Shown here: positions 11,182-21,059 of the stretch, piece after piece
Layout of the letters: each line of letters begins with the position of its first letter
Numbering within the stretch: position 1 is the stretch's first letter
NCBI GenBank assembly: GCA_963921195.1
Contig: OY992537.1
Span: forward strand, 130,966,694-131,030,693
DNA length: 64,000 nucleotides
Direction: 5' to 3'
Source of the DNA: Pegoplata infirma
Taxonomy: Eukaryota > Arthropoda > Insecta > Diptera > Anthomyiidae
Translations under genes and position numbers: made by a program
The notes under the pieces: model-generated
What the model saw: the letters and a program-made list of their open reading frames with translations, nothing else
Databases searched by the model: none
What the model was told of the DNA's origin: nothing

Positions 11182-12085
11182 TAGAGTGTCCCTTATTTTG
11201 GAAATGTTGAGACGGTACCCCCTCATTTTTTTCCTTTTGATTAAAAAATAACTCAGGAAAAATTTTACGCCCCTACGACCACGCCTTCCCTACGCCTTAA
11301 AGAACGGGGCCTTAAAAATCATTTTTCCATACAAACCAAAAAATTTTTTTTGATTTTAAATTTTTTTGTTATTAATTATAATATTACTTGGTTAGCTTAT
11401 TCACGACAAAAAAATTGACTTTGGTGGGATGAGGCTTTCAGTTCTAAAAAATTTAGAGCTTTTGGGGTCCTACAGTAAAAATTTTTTAAAAAATATTTTT
11501 TTTTAGTTTTGACAAGCAACCGTTTTAGTTGAATTGTTGCTTTTAATGATATATTTTCATAAAAAATATTATTCATATCTGTGACATCTTGATCGTGTAT
11601 CGAAAAACATCAAAAATGCATTTTTTACCATTTTTTAGATCACGATAAAGATGTCACAGATAGGAATAATATTTTTTTATGAAAATATATCATTAAAAGC
11701 AACAATTCAACTAAAACGGTTGCTTGTCAAAACTAAAAAAAAAAAAATTTTTAAAAAATTTTTACTGTAGGACCCTAAAAGCTCTAAATTTTTTTTTTTA
11801 GAAAATTTTTTTAGAACTGAAAGCTTTATCCCACCATAATCAAATTTTTTGTCGTGAATAAGCTAACCAAGTAATATTATACTTAATAACAAAAAAATTA
11901 AAAATCAAAAAAAAATTTTTTGCTTTGTATGGAAAAATGATTTTTAAGGCCCCGCTCTTTACGGCCCCGTCGCGTAGGGAAGGCGTGGTCGTAGGGGCGT
12001 AAAATTTTTCCTGAGTTATTTTTTAGTCAAAAGGAAAAAAATGAGGGGGTACCGTCTCAACATTTCCAAAATAAGGGACACTCTA
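11182..12085. mobile_element. hAT-like foldback MITE in E3
   Basis: The ends TAGAGTGTCCCTTATTTTGG and its reverse complement continue as long inverted arms that include a GACGGTACCCCCTCATTTTT block. The target duplication ATAATTAT is perfect (11174-11181 and 12086-12093). The centre near 11610-11640 is the turn of the hairpin. Related in sequence to the 8559 MITE but with different ends. Confidence 0.88.
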
Positions 12086-12648
12086 ATAATTATATATGGC
12101 TAGTTGTTTGGTCAAAAAAATATTTTTTTTATACATGATTATATCAAAATATATATTCTATTACATATGCGACCATTTATAAATATATATTGAGTTTAGA
12201 CGAAATTTGCGTATATATAGTACCATACAAACACAGATATGTAATCGTTTAAGACACATATAATTATATCTATTATTTTTGTTGGAAATTTTTTTAGTAT
12301 GGAACCATATATAGTTTTAAATGGTATTATATTAGTCATATATAATTATACATAAATTGATACTGGATTTTTTGTTTAGTAAAGTCCTATACATAATTAG
12401 ATATAAAGTCACGTATAATAATGTATGAAATCGGATTAAGTTTTATGTGCAACGTATGATTACATCTACCATTTATATTAATATATTATGAACAATATAA
12501 TTAGATATGATTTTATATGACATCATTTAAAATAATTGGAAAATTTCAAAGTGAGATATAATTTTATACTTTGACTCATATAGTTGTATATGGTTTTATA
12601 AAAACATATAAAATAATATACATTTATATAAATTCCTTTTTACTCGGG

Positions 12649-12693
12649 ATTACAAAACAGTTGGTAGCTGTTCGATTCCCCCGCCGCTCGAAG
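12649..12693 (+). promoter_or_regulatory. tRNA-like module of E1, 3' half
   Basis: Contains the box B side CTGTTCGATTCCCCCGCCG. It is the continuation of 5501-5547. The T-run present in E2 is reduced here to AAGTTAAATTTTAA. Confidence 0.65.
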
Positions 12694-12859
12694 TTAAATT
12701 TTAATTATATATATTTATATCTTAATATTGAAAAAAATTGTTTGGATGAAACTTTATCAGTTCTAAAAATAGATTTTATTGTTCGGATTAAATTATATAT
12801 AGTTCTAAAAATAGATTTTTATTTTCGGATAAAATTTTATCTAAAGTTTTTTGTAATAT

Positions 12860-14822
12860 CCCGAGTAAAAAAGATCTGATATAATCATATATGCTATTAT
12901 ATAATTATTTATATTTATATATGTTTATGCATGAACTTTGATATGGACATATAAGTTTATATATAGCATTGTATTTTTCCTTATTTTTTAATATGATAAC
13001 ATACATATTCATATCTATTTATATACCGATCTATATGAAATTAGATATGATATATAAGGTCGGGAATTTTTAGATATGGCAGATAAAAAGATATATGATT
13101 TTATTTATAATTATATCCCGAAAAAAATTTTCAAAATTTTCTAAGTCCCGGACAATTAAAAACTTTTCAAGTCCTAAAAAATTTTATGAAAATTTTCCAA
13201 AGTCCCGGACACAAAATTTTTTTTGGCAATTTTTTTTTTTTGAGTAAAAAAATCATTGAAAATGTTTTTAGGAGAAATTTTATGTTTTTGAAAAATTTTT
13301 AAGTTCCGAAAAATATTTTTTAATTTTCTAAGACACAAACGTTTTTGGAATTTTTAAATCCCTTAAAAATGATTTTAGAAAAAAAAATTTTATTTGATTT
13401 TTTCTGTAAGTACAGATCGAGCACGGGCTCTAATTATATTTGTTATAAGGGTTCAAGTTGAAAAAATGCAGAAGAAAAATTGAATTTCTAAAAATTATAG
13501 ACATTTCTGGTATTTCCTATACCGGTTTCAAACACCCCAGTTAGTGTCATCTTCAGTAGGATTTTAAATGTCGGTTTGTCTTGTTAATGAAAACTGTTTT
13601 TTATATATGTGAATATTTATAGTTTCTACAGAATAAATTTTGACAGTTTCCAACACTACAATTCTATTTCTAGCAATCTCAACCTCACCTCATACTTTCT
13701 TTCAACTTTTTTGTCTCTTACATTATTTCGCAAGGGTTACCAACATGATCTGGAATTGCAGACACAAATGAAGGAATTTGCATTTTCTGTTTCGGAGACG
13801 TGCCTAATGGCGACATATTTTGTCAGTAATTTTATTTGTTATTTTATTTATTTTTTTTTTTAAAATCCTACTGAAGATGACACTAACTGGGGTGTTTGAA
13901 ACCGGTATAGGAAATACCAGAAATGTCTATAATTTTTAGAAATTCAATTTTTCTTCTGCATTTTTTCAACTTGAACCCTTATAACAAATATAATTAGAGC
14001 CCGTGCTCGATCTGTACTTACAGAAAAAATCAAATAAAATTACTGACAAAATATGTCGCCATTAGGCACGTCTCCGAAACAGAAAATGCAAATTCCTTCA
14101 TTTGTGTCTGCAATTCCAGATCATGTTGGTAACCCTTGCGAAATAATGTAAGAGACAAAAAAGTTGAAAGAAAGTATGAGGTGAGGTTGAGATTGCTAGA
14201 AATAGAATTGTAGTGTTGGAAACTGTCAAAATTTATTCTGTAGAAACTATAAATATTCACATATATAAAAAACAGTTTTCATTAACAAGACAAACCGACA
14301 TTTAAAATCCTACTGAAGATGACACTAACTGGGGTGTTTGAAACCGGTATAGGAAATACCAGAAATGTCTATAATTTTTAGAAATTCAATTTTTCTTCTG
14401 CATTTTTTCAACTTGAACCCTTATAACAAAAATTTTATTAGTTTTTAATAATTTGCCAAGTCCCGAAAAAATTACGAAGAATGCAATAAGAACTCTTCTA
14501 ATTGATAATGTATCCAATCTGATAAAATAATTTCTAATTTCACGTTTAAAATTCCAAAAAAATTTACCACATTTCATCTAATAATATAAAAATTTATCTA
14601 ATTTTAACAGATAAGATATGATTTAATACAATTGGATAGACCCATTTTTGGGATCAAACTTAATCAAATTAGATATTATTTTATCAAAAATAATAGAATT
14701 TGATATAATCGTATAATATTCGATCCGCCAATTTTCGGATCAAAATTAATATGGATTTACATAAAAGCATATCTGTTCATATATAATTAAATATTGCGTC
14801 ATATAACTTTTTTTTACTCGGG
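12860..14822 (+). mobile_element. CCCGAG element E5 (third sequence type, inserted in E1)
   Basis: The ends are CCCGAGTAAAAA and TTTTTACTCGGG, with AT on both sides (12858-12859 and 14823-14824). The interior is unlike E1 or E3 but alike in character: ATATAATCATATATG words, then AAGTCCCGGACA words. It hosts a complex foldback (13388-14430). It has no tRNA-like module. Closely related to E6. Confidence 0.82.
13388..14430. repeat. Composite foldback A-B-A'-B'-A' inside E5
   Basis: Block A (13388-13567) and block B (13568-13842) are followed by an inverted A (13860-14039), an inverted B (14030-14304) and a further inverted part of A (14305-14430). A contains CTGAAGATGACACTAACTGG on the minus strand. 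B holds a 76-codon open frame present in both orientations with the same peptide, which is best explained by the inverted repeat. No target duplication was identified. Confidence 0.75.
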
Positions 14823-15117
14823 ATTTTTCTTTTCTTTCGTATGAAATTTTATCTTTTTATATCCAGCTAAAAAAATCTTTCCCGAGTAAAAAAGATCTGA
14901 TATAATCATATATGCTATTATAGAATTATTTATATTTATATATGGTTATGCATGAACATTGATATGGACATATAAGTTTATATATAGCATTGTATTTTTC
15001 CTTATTTTTTAAAATGATAACATACATATTCATATCTATTTACATACCGATCTATATGAAATTAGATATGACATATAATGTCGGGAATTTTTAGATATGG
15101 CAGATAAAAAGATATAT

Positions 15118-15880
15118 CCCGAGTAAAAAAGATTATATATGTTTATATTTAATTATATAAAGACATCATATATATTCATATAGAATTTGATGCGAAAAAT
15201 GAGTCGATAAAACCATATAAAGTTGCATTAAATTTGATATAATTTGATGTGATTTTCATATAATTTTATATGATTTGATGCGAAAATTGGCCCCTTTTTT
15301 AGAAAAATTTATGCAATTATATATAATTAAATAAAAAAAAATCCAAAAAACCCAAAAAAAAATTATATTAAATTATATATAAAGAACTTAGATTTTTTTT
15401 CATAAATTTTGCATTATATATAATAACATATAAAATTTTTAAAACGAATGTTTAAGGTTTAGGTTTGGAACTTAAAAAAAAAAAAAATCTGGACTTAGAA
15501 AAATTTTCAAAAGTTATATCAAATTATATATAAAGGACTTAGATTTTTTTTTTAATTTTACTCATATAAGATTACATATGATTCAGAAAAAAGTTGCATA
15601 AAGTTTTATATAAAATGTCTTCAAATATTTTGTTATATTAAATTATATAAAAAACAGACAGAATTTTATATTTCATATGTAATTATATAAACTAACTTTA
15701 ATCATATGTTATTATGTATAACTTAACATTTTCTTTTATATAATTTTATATAAGAAAAAAATACGAAGTGCAAATATATATAATCTTATATGATAGCAAA
15801 ACAATTTACGTATAAATTTATCAAATAATATATGTTTATATAAAAATAAGTAAAATTATATATAATCTTTTTTACTCGGG
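15118..15880. mobile_element. CCCGAG element E7 (763 bp, inserted in E6)
   Basis: The ends are CCCGAGTAAAAA and TTTTTTACTCGGG, flanked by AT (15116-15117 and 15881-15882). The empty site is directly readable in E5 at about 13086-13110 (AAAAGATATATGATTTT). The interior is AT-rich with GAAAATTGGCCCC and TTATATATAAAGGACTTAG words. It is the shortest member seen here and sits at the fourth nesting level if E7's host chain is counted from genomic DNA (genome, E1, E6, E7). Confidence 0.85.
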
Positions 15881-16160
15881 ATGATTTTATTTATAATTAT
15901 ATCCCGAAAAAATTTTTCTAAATTTTCTAAGTCCCGGACAATTAAATAAAAATTAAAAAATTTTCAAGTCCTAAAAAATTTTATGAAAATTTTCCAAAGT
16001 CCCGGAGTAAAAAAGTCATTTGGAGTAAAAAAATCATTAAAAATGTTTTTAGGAGAAATTTTATTTTTTTTGAAAAATTTTTAAGTTCCGAAAAAATGTT
16101 TTTAAATTTTCTAATACTCAAAAATTTTTTGGAATTTTTAAATCCCTTAAAAATGAAAAA

Positions 16161-16858
16161 AAACAAGTGAGAGTGTTAAATTCGGCTGTGCCGAATCTAT
16201 AATACCCTCCAACATATAAAAAGAATTAAAAAAAAAAAAAAAAAAAATTGCAGGGGCGTTTTTTATGGGGGGGGGGGGGTCAGAAGGGCTCATTAGGGGA
16301 CACATAAACCCATGCGGTAAATTTTTACAAATTTATTTATTATGCTTTTTCAGATTAAGTAATACAATTTTATCATTATTTAAAAACATTTTTAATATCC
16401 ACGCCCACAAAAGGGGGGCGGGCAAAAAAAAACGATTTTGTTTATTTCCTTAGTCCAATACCAGGACCTTGAACTTTTTCTGACATCAAATTGTTTCATT
16501 TGCTTAACAAAAATACAAAAAACCTGTGAAAATATGGCGTTTTTCAGAGGTCAGTTAAGTTCTATAAGGGGGAACTTTTTCCCCCCTGGTCCGATTTTGC
16601 CCATTTACGAACTTAAACTGCCTAGGACCAAAAGACATATTCCTGCCAAACTTAACGAGTCTATCTCTTTTATGTTGGACTGCATCGTGTCTTATACAGA
16701 CGGACGGACGGACGGACATACGGACATTCTAGAAAAGTCTTAGAATCGATCATAGATCAATAATATATATACTTTCCGGGGTCCGCGACCGATATTTCGA
16801 TGCGTTACAAACGGAATGACAAAGTGAGTATACCCCCATACTGTAGTTGGAGGGTATA
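16161..16858 (+). mobile_element. Helitron-like (DINE-1/mini-me type) element a
   Basis: Starts AACAAGTGAGAGTG with the 5' hairpin ATTCGGCTGTGCCGAAT and ATACCCTCC. It ends near GGAGGGTATAA after ACAAACGGAATGAC. A (GGAC)n stretch lies at 16700-16720. Inserted in E6. The family is known from flies and is non-autonomous. The 101-codon frame within it is not a known protein. Confidence 0.75.
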
Positions 16859-17497
16859 ATTACAAATTTTTAATAATTTGCTAAGTCCCGAAAAAATTCC
16901 GAAGAATGCAATAAAAACTCTTCTAATTGATAATGTATCCAATCTGATAAAATAATTTCTAACTTCACGTTTAAAATTCCAAAAAAATTCACCACATTTC
17001 ATCTAATTATATAAAAATTTATCTAATTTTAACAGATAAGATATGATTTAATACAATTAGATAGACCCATTTTTGGGATCAAACTTAATCAAATTTGATA
17101 TTATTTTATCAAAAATAATAGAATTGGATACAATCGTATAATATTCGATCCGCCAATTTTCGGATCAAAATTAATATGGATTTACATAAAAGCATATCTG
17201 TTCATATATAATTAAATATTGCGTCATATAACTTTTTTTTTATTCGGGTTTTTTTTTTTGTCTTGGTCCAATAAGATCCAACCATTTTTCGGATGAAATT
17301 GTATCCCACCGATTAAAACTGATCTAATTAGATAAACCCACTTTTCGGATCAAATTGTATCCGTCCGGTTAAAACTGATCTAATCTTAGCGATCCATTTT
17401 TCGGATCAGTGCTGATCTTTCAAATCTCGGATCTATCAACAGATCTGGAATAATATAAGAACATATATTGCTCCATACAAAAATTTTTACTCGGGTA

Positions 17498-17689
17498 CAT
17501 AAAGTATTAAATGTAACTATTTAAACCCGGCGTTATTTTTTGCTTTTAAAGAAGTTATAACGAATTTAAAATATATAAAATCTTGGTCCATGATTCATTT
17601 ATTTTGTTTACAATTTTTCTTTCCTTTTTTCTCGTAAATGTCACACAAATTTAAAGTAAAATTTAAATTCTGATCTAAGTAACCCCTCA
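17498..17689. other. No recognisable feature
   Basis: AT-rich sequence outside the CCCGAG complex. I see no repeat, RNA or coding signal. Confidence 0.5.
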
Positions 17690-17697
17690 ATTTTGTT

Positions 17698-17893
17698 CAT
17701 AGAGAAACATAGAGGCGAAGGCGTCAAAAATTGAGTTGTCAAAGTACAACTTGTATACATGTATTTGTTGACAAAGTACGACTTGTAAACATGTATTGTG
17801 TGGTGAATTCACATCGACAACGTACGTGTGAGAAATTAGAAAAAGATAGTGATATTATTTTTTCTTTCACCTTCGCCTCTATGTTTCTCTATG
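17698..17893. mobile_element. 196-bp hAT-like MITE
   Basis: Perfect 24-bp terminal inverted repeats begin CATAGAGAAACATAGAGGCG. The perfect 8-bp duplication ATTTTGTT lies at 17690-17697 and 17894-17901. The interior has a small tandem of CAAAGTACAACTTG / CAAAGTACGACTTG. The duplication length places it with hAT-like elements. Confidence 0.88.
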
Positions 17894-17934
17894 ATTTTGT
17901 TTTATATTTAAAAGGCTTTGGCCGGATGTGGTAA

Positions 17935-18090
17935 AAAAATTCAAACGTAAAATTTTGTCGAAATCGTAATATTTTTAAATCTTTGAAAGTTTGACCAGCT
18001 GGTTGCCGACTGAAGAAGCCGTTGCAAAAAGTTCTAATAAATTTTTCCACAATCAGCTCTTCACTTGCCATCGGCAGGTATTCCGACTCG
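17935..18090. repeat. Dispersed repeat, copy 1 (GGTTGCCGACTGAAGA)
   Basis: GGTTGCCGACTGAAGAAGCC, then TTGCAAAAA and an AATCAGCTCTTC... GGCAGGTATTCCGACTCG tail. The same order recurs at 28690-28900. Identity is moderate. No terminal repeats were recognised, so the class is unknown. Confidence 0.55.
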
Positions 18091-18884
18091 ACCTAGCAGA
18101 AATTTTGCTTAACTGAAAGCAGCTTTTTGAAAGGAATCAGAATTCAAAGAGCGCATCCAAACCACCTGAATTCAGACATGGTTTCTGTGAGCGATGTCGC
18201 AGTTAAGAGCACTCTTTGGTGGCACAGATAAAGCGCTATTAAGACGCACTGAAATCATGTAACTTTTCAGAGCTGATTCAAGCACTCTTTGTAGAGTTGA
18301 TTTAAGCGCAATAAATTTGCAGAGAAATCTTGTATTTTTCTCAAAAAATCTTAATTTATCGTTCAAAAAGTGTTAAAGATGCTAAAAGCGAAATCATGTG
18401 TGAATTTTTATCAAATAAGGATTTAATATTATCGGTGTGAAAAAAAAAATTATCAAAAAATTTTAATTTTTCTTCCTTAATTTTACTGCATTCTCAAGAG
18501 CGCTCTTAGGATGCGCTTTATTGCTGGGAAAATTCTGAAGTTTATAATTTTATTTCTTAAAAATATTAGTTTTTTAATTTTGTACGTTTTAAAATGTAAA
18601 TTTTAAAAGAGTTTTTCAAAAAGATATTGAATTTCAAATTGTTTAAAAAAATCGATTAATCGATAATCGCGATTAACGGTGTTTTTTTTAATCGTATCGC
18701 GATTATGAAATATCTCGATTATTTGCAAACTCTAATTTTAACCGTCTCCTGAAATTTCTGTTTTGCTTCATACGACATTCGTATTTTGAAGTAGCGAAAT
18801 GATTTAGAAACTTTTTTTAACGAAAAAAAGGGTTCTCTTAATCCAGGAAATTGCTTCAAAAATATTAAAAAACATAATGTAGAT
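18091..18884. other. Mostly non-repetitive AT-rich DNA
   Basis: Contains scattered GAGCGC/AAGCGC words (18140-18330) and a cluster of overlapping palindromes, ATCGATTAATCGATAATCGC, near 18650. No gene or element boundaries were identified. Confidence 0.4.
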
Positions 18885-19200
18885 CAATGGTTCCCAACCT
18901 TTTTTGTGCCATGCCCCACTTTTAAGTAAATAAAACTACAATGTCCCCCCTACACTCAAGAAAAAATTGTAAATTTTTAAAATTTGTCTCAAAATTCAAA
19001 ATTTACTTGTGGTTAAGCTAACTTTTTGTTAAAATCATCGTTCAAAGAAAAAGTTTTCAACAATCAACTAAATAATTTCAATAAAATAAGATTTTTTTAG
19101 TTTATTTGACAAAAAAAAATCTTAAAAATTAGCTCGTTGCCCCCCTAAAGCATTCAAATTGCCCCCCAGTGGGGCGAAAATCAAAGGTTGGGAACCATTG
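18885..19200. mobile_element. hAT-like MITE with CAATGGTTCCCAACC ends
   Basis: The ends are CAATGGTTCCCAACCTTTTT and AAAGGTTGGGAACCATTG. The perfect 8-bp duplication ATGTAGAT lies at 18877-18884 and 19201-19208. CARTGGTTCCCAACC ends are a well-known hAT signature across animals. 316 bp, non-coding. Confidence 0.92.
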
Positions 19201-19219
19201 ATGTAGATCTTTTTAGAAA

Positions 19220-19690
19220 TTTTTTTCTCTATAGAAAAGGAAGAGTTTTCGCAATCTCGGACTTTCTCAGTCGAAAAATATCTCAGAATCCAAATATTTT
19301 TCTAAAGAAAAAATATTTAGATTGAGCGATTTTTTCAATTGGAAAAGTTTGTGAGAACTTTTCAATGCAAATGATGCTTCTAAATTTGGAAAATTTTCTA
19401 GACGACGAATTTTTCCAAATTTTAGAATTTTTCGGTTGAAAAAGTGGGTGAGTTTCTGAGAATTTTTCTACATGAAAGTGTATCCCAATTTGAGAATTTT
19501 CTTTAGCAAGAATTTCACAATTGCTAAAAGTGCAAAATACCTCAGAAATCTGAATTTTTCTATTACGAAAATGTCACTTAGAAAACTTTCTGGATGAAAA
19601 ATGTATTAAATCAGATATTTTTCTATTGGAAAATTATTTCAGAATCTGGGTCTTTTACTTACAGTAAAATGCTTTAGATCCTGATACCTT
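19220..19690. repeat. Degenerate minisatellite (AGAAAAATTCTCAGATT type), array 1
   Basis: Imperfect units of about 45-60 bp combine a TTTTTCTANNGAAAAA palindrome with TCTCAGAATC or GAATTTTTC. Strongly diverged. Similar arrays occur at 25980-26130, 28050-28430, 41690-41850, 53930-54275, 56515-57000 and 61540-62570. Confidence 0.6.
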
Positions 19691-20186
19691 TTTACAGTAG
19701 AAACTTTTAAAAATTAAAAAAAAAAATTTGTTTAAAATTTAAACAAAAAAATTAAGTAATAACTTTTTAGTATTTGAAAATGTTTTCATAGAACTATTTA
19801 TACCAAACAAGAGGTTTACCCTGAAAAATCAAAATTAACTAAATCCGTCCTGAATTTCCCTGTAAGAAAAATTTTTGGAATTAAAAAAATTGTTTCCACT
19901 CAAACCCACATAATTTAAATGAAATTGAATTCCTAAGAAATTGAATTTATTTTTAACTTGAAAATCATTATTTTTGAACTTGATACAATTAAATTTAAAT
20001 TTAGAAAAATTTATTTTACAAATTGCACGATTTGATCAAAGAACATATATATTTTTTTTAGAAACTTATTGTTGCAAGTGTTATTGACCTTGATTCTATC
20101 AGATCAGCAATAATAGTTTTAATTGCACAATAAAAAGGTTATTGGCAACTTAAAACACTGTCATAAAAAATAGAAATACATATGTA
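19691..20186. other. No recognisable feature
   Basis: AT-rich DNA with long A and T runs; nothing else seen. Confidence 0.4.
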
Positions 20187-20436
20187 CATATCGAGGGCGA
20201 ATATTCATAATTTGCTATCTGCATAATGAACATTTTTTTAGAGATCAAAAAGAACTGTTATTTTTAGAGTTATTATTAATAGTTTTTTGTTTACAATATA
20301 ATAAAAAACAATTGTTTTTGAAATAACATTTCAGTTAAAAATTAATTTAATAGATGACAACTAATTCAGTAAACACTTTTCTATCGAAAACTCTCTTTCG
20401 ATAATATTGCAGATAGCAAGTTTTAAATATTTGCCC
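20187..20436. mobile_element. Short TIR element (GGGCGAATATT ends)
   Basis: Inverted arms ATATCGAGGGCGAATATTC... TTGCTATCTGCA and TGCAGATAGCAA... AATATTTGCCCGCGATAT, about 40 bp each and imperfect. The target duplication is unclear because the flanks are TATGTA-like. Confidence 0.6.
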
Positions 20437-21059
20437 GCGATATGTATTTATTTAAAAAAATAAACAAAAAAATCTTAATGGATTTTTAAATTTCTCATTA
20501 TAATCAATCATTTTTATTTATTTGTTTTTATTTTATTTGTAGTTTTTGCTAAATTTAAAAAAAAAAAACTGCTAAAGTAAATATGTAGTTAGCCTGCTGT
20601 CTTAAGCAATTACGCGTATAAAAATAGGAATAATTTACCTTCTCTCAAATTAAAATCTTATTTTCTACACGTGTATATGTAAATTTATACATGTATAGAG
20701 TATATAATATACATACATATGTACGTATTTGTGTACTCTTTTGACGTCCATGAAAATCAAATCTACAAAAAAGAAAAGTAAATATAACCACAAAAAAACC
20801 TCAATACAATTTTTTTTTTTTTTTTAAATTTAAAACAATTTTGAGAAAAATAAATCGAATGAACAAAATCACCCAACGATAAAACTTGTCTATTTTTTTC
20901 TATTCTATTTACAGTACGTGTTCTTGAAATTATAAATGGAGTGCTGGTTGTGCCGTTGTTGTTGGTAAAACACTTTGACATATTTTCTCTAAATGCATAT
21001 TTTGCATTTCATGCAAAATAACATTTTCGGACACGACTTACTTTGATTTCGCCCATTTT
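20437..21059. other. Low-repeat stretch
   Basis: No TE signature. Contains ATGT/ACAT alternations (20670-20730) and a weak candidate 50-bp exon at 20915-20964, discussed in the findings. No gene can be claimed. Confidence 0.35.

Larger units (their letters stand above)
5548..12648 (-). mobile_element. CCCGAG element E3 (diverged type, inserted in E1)
   Basis: The ends are CCCGAGTAAAAA and TTTTTACTCGGG, flanked by AT (5546-5547 and 12649-12650). Read on the minus strand it repeats the plan of E1/E2: body, three T-arm modules, tRNA-like module, terminal region. The sequence is clearly diverged, and it has its own terminal motif TTTCATCCGAAAATTGGCC in four copies. It hosts E4 (5761-9736) and a hAT-like MITE (11182-12085). 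Without these insertions it is about 2.2 kb. No coding capacity. Confidence 0.8.
14881..17248 (+). mobile_element. CCCGAG element E6 (same type as E5, inserted in E1)
   Basis: The left end is CCCGAGTAAAAA and the right end is TTTTTTATTCGGG, with TT on both sides (14879-14880 and 17249-17250). It parallels E5 from both ends. It hosts E7 and a Helitron-like element. The E1 sequence on either side, AAAAAATCTT and TTTTTGTCTTGG, is continuous in E2 near 5247. Confidence 0.82.
403..17495 (+). mobile_element. CCCGAG element E1 (host copy, split into five blocks)
   Basis: The left end is CCCGAGCAAAAA and the right end is TTTTTACTCGGG. Both are flanked by TA (401-402 and 17496-17497). E1's own sequence lies in 403-2650, 5499-5547, 12649-12859, 14823-14880 and 17249-17495, about 2.8 kb in total. 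This matches the uninterrupted sister copy E2 (2848 bp). The gaps are occupied by E2, E3, E5 and E6, and each joint can be checked against E2, which shows the empty site. The body is dominated by words like ATAATTATATATGG every several tens of bases. It carries three T-arm modules and one tRNA-like module, the latter split by E3. There is no open frame of transposase length, so it is non-autonomous. The superfamily is not certain: TA, TT and AT duplications argue against strict TA-targeting Tc1/mariner. Confidence 0.85.

Noticed and set aside
13609..14260. 76-84-codon frame present in both orientations
   Set aside because: It is block B of a composite foldback; identity follows from the inverted repeat, and there is no domain or start context.
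403..17495. CCCGAG elements as Tc1/mariner
   Set aside because: Only one of eight copies has TA on both sides; the others have TT or AT, and empty sites confirm those dinucleotides.
18650..18725. ATCGATTAATCG palindrome cluster as a regulatory site
   Set aside because: Suggestive overlapping palindromes, but a single occurrence with no supporting context.
20670..20730. Core promoter with TATA-like sequence
   Set aside because: TATA words occur everywhere in this AT-rich window; no start-site element or downstream open frame supports it.
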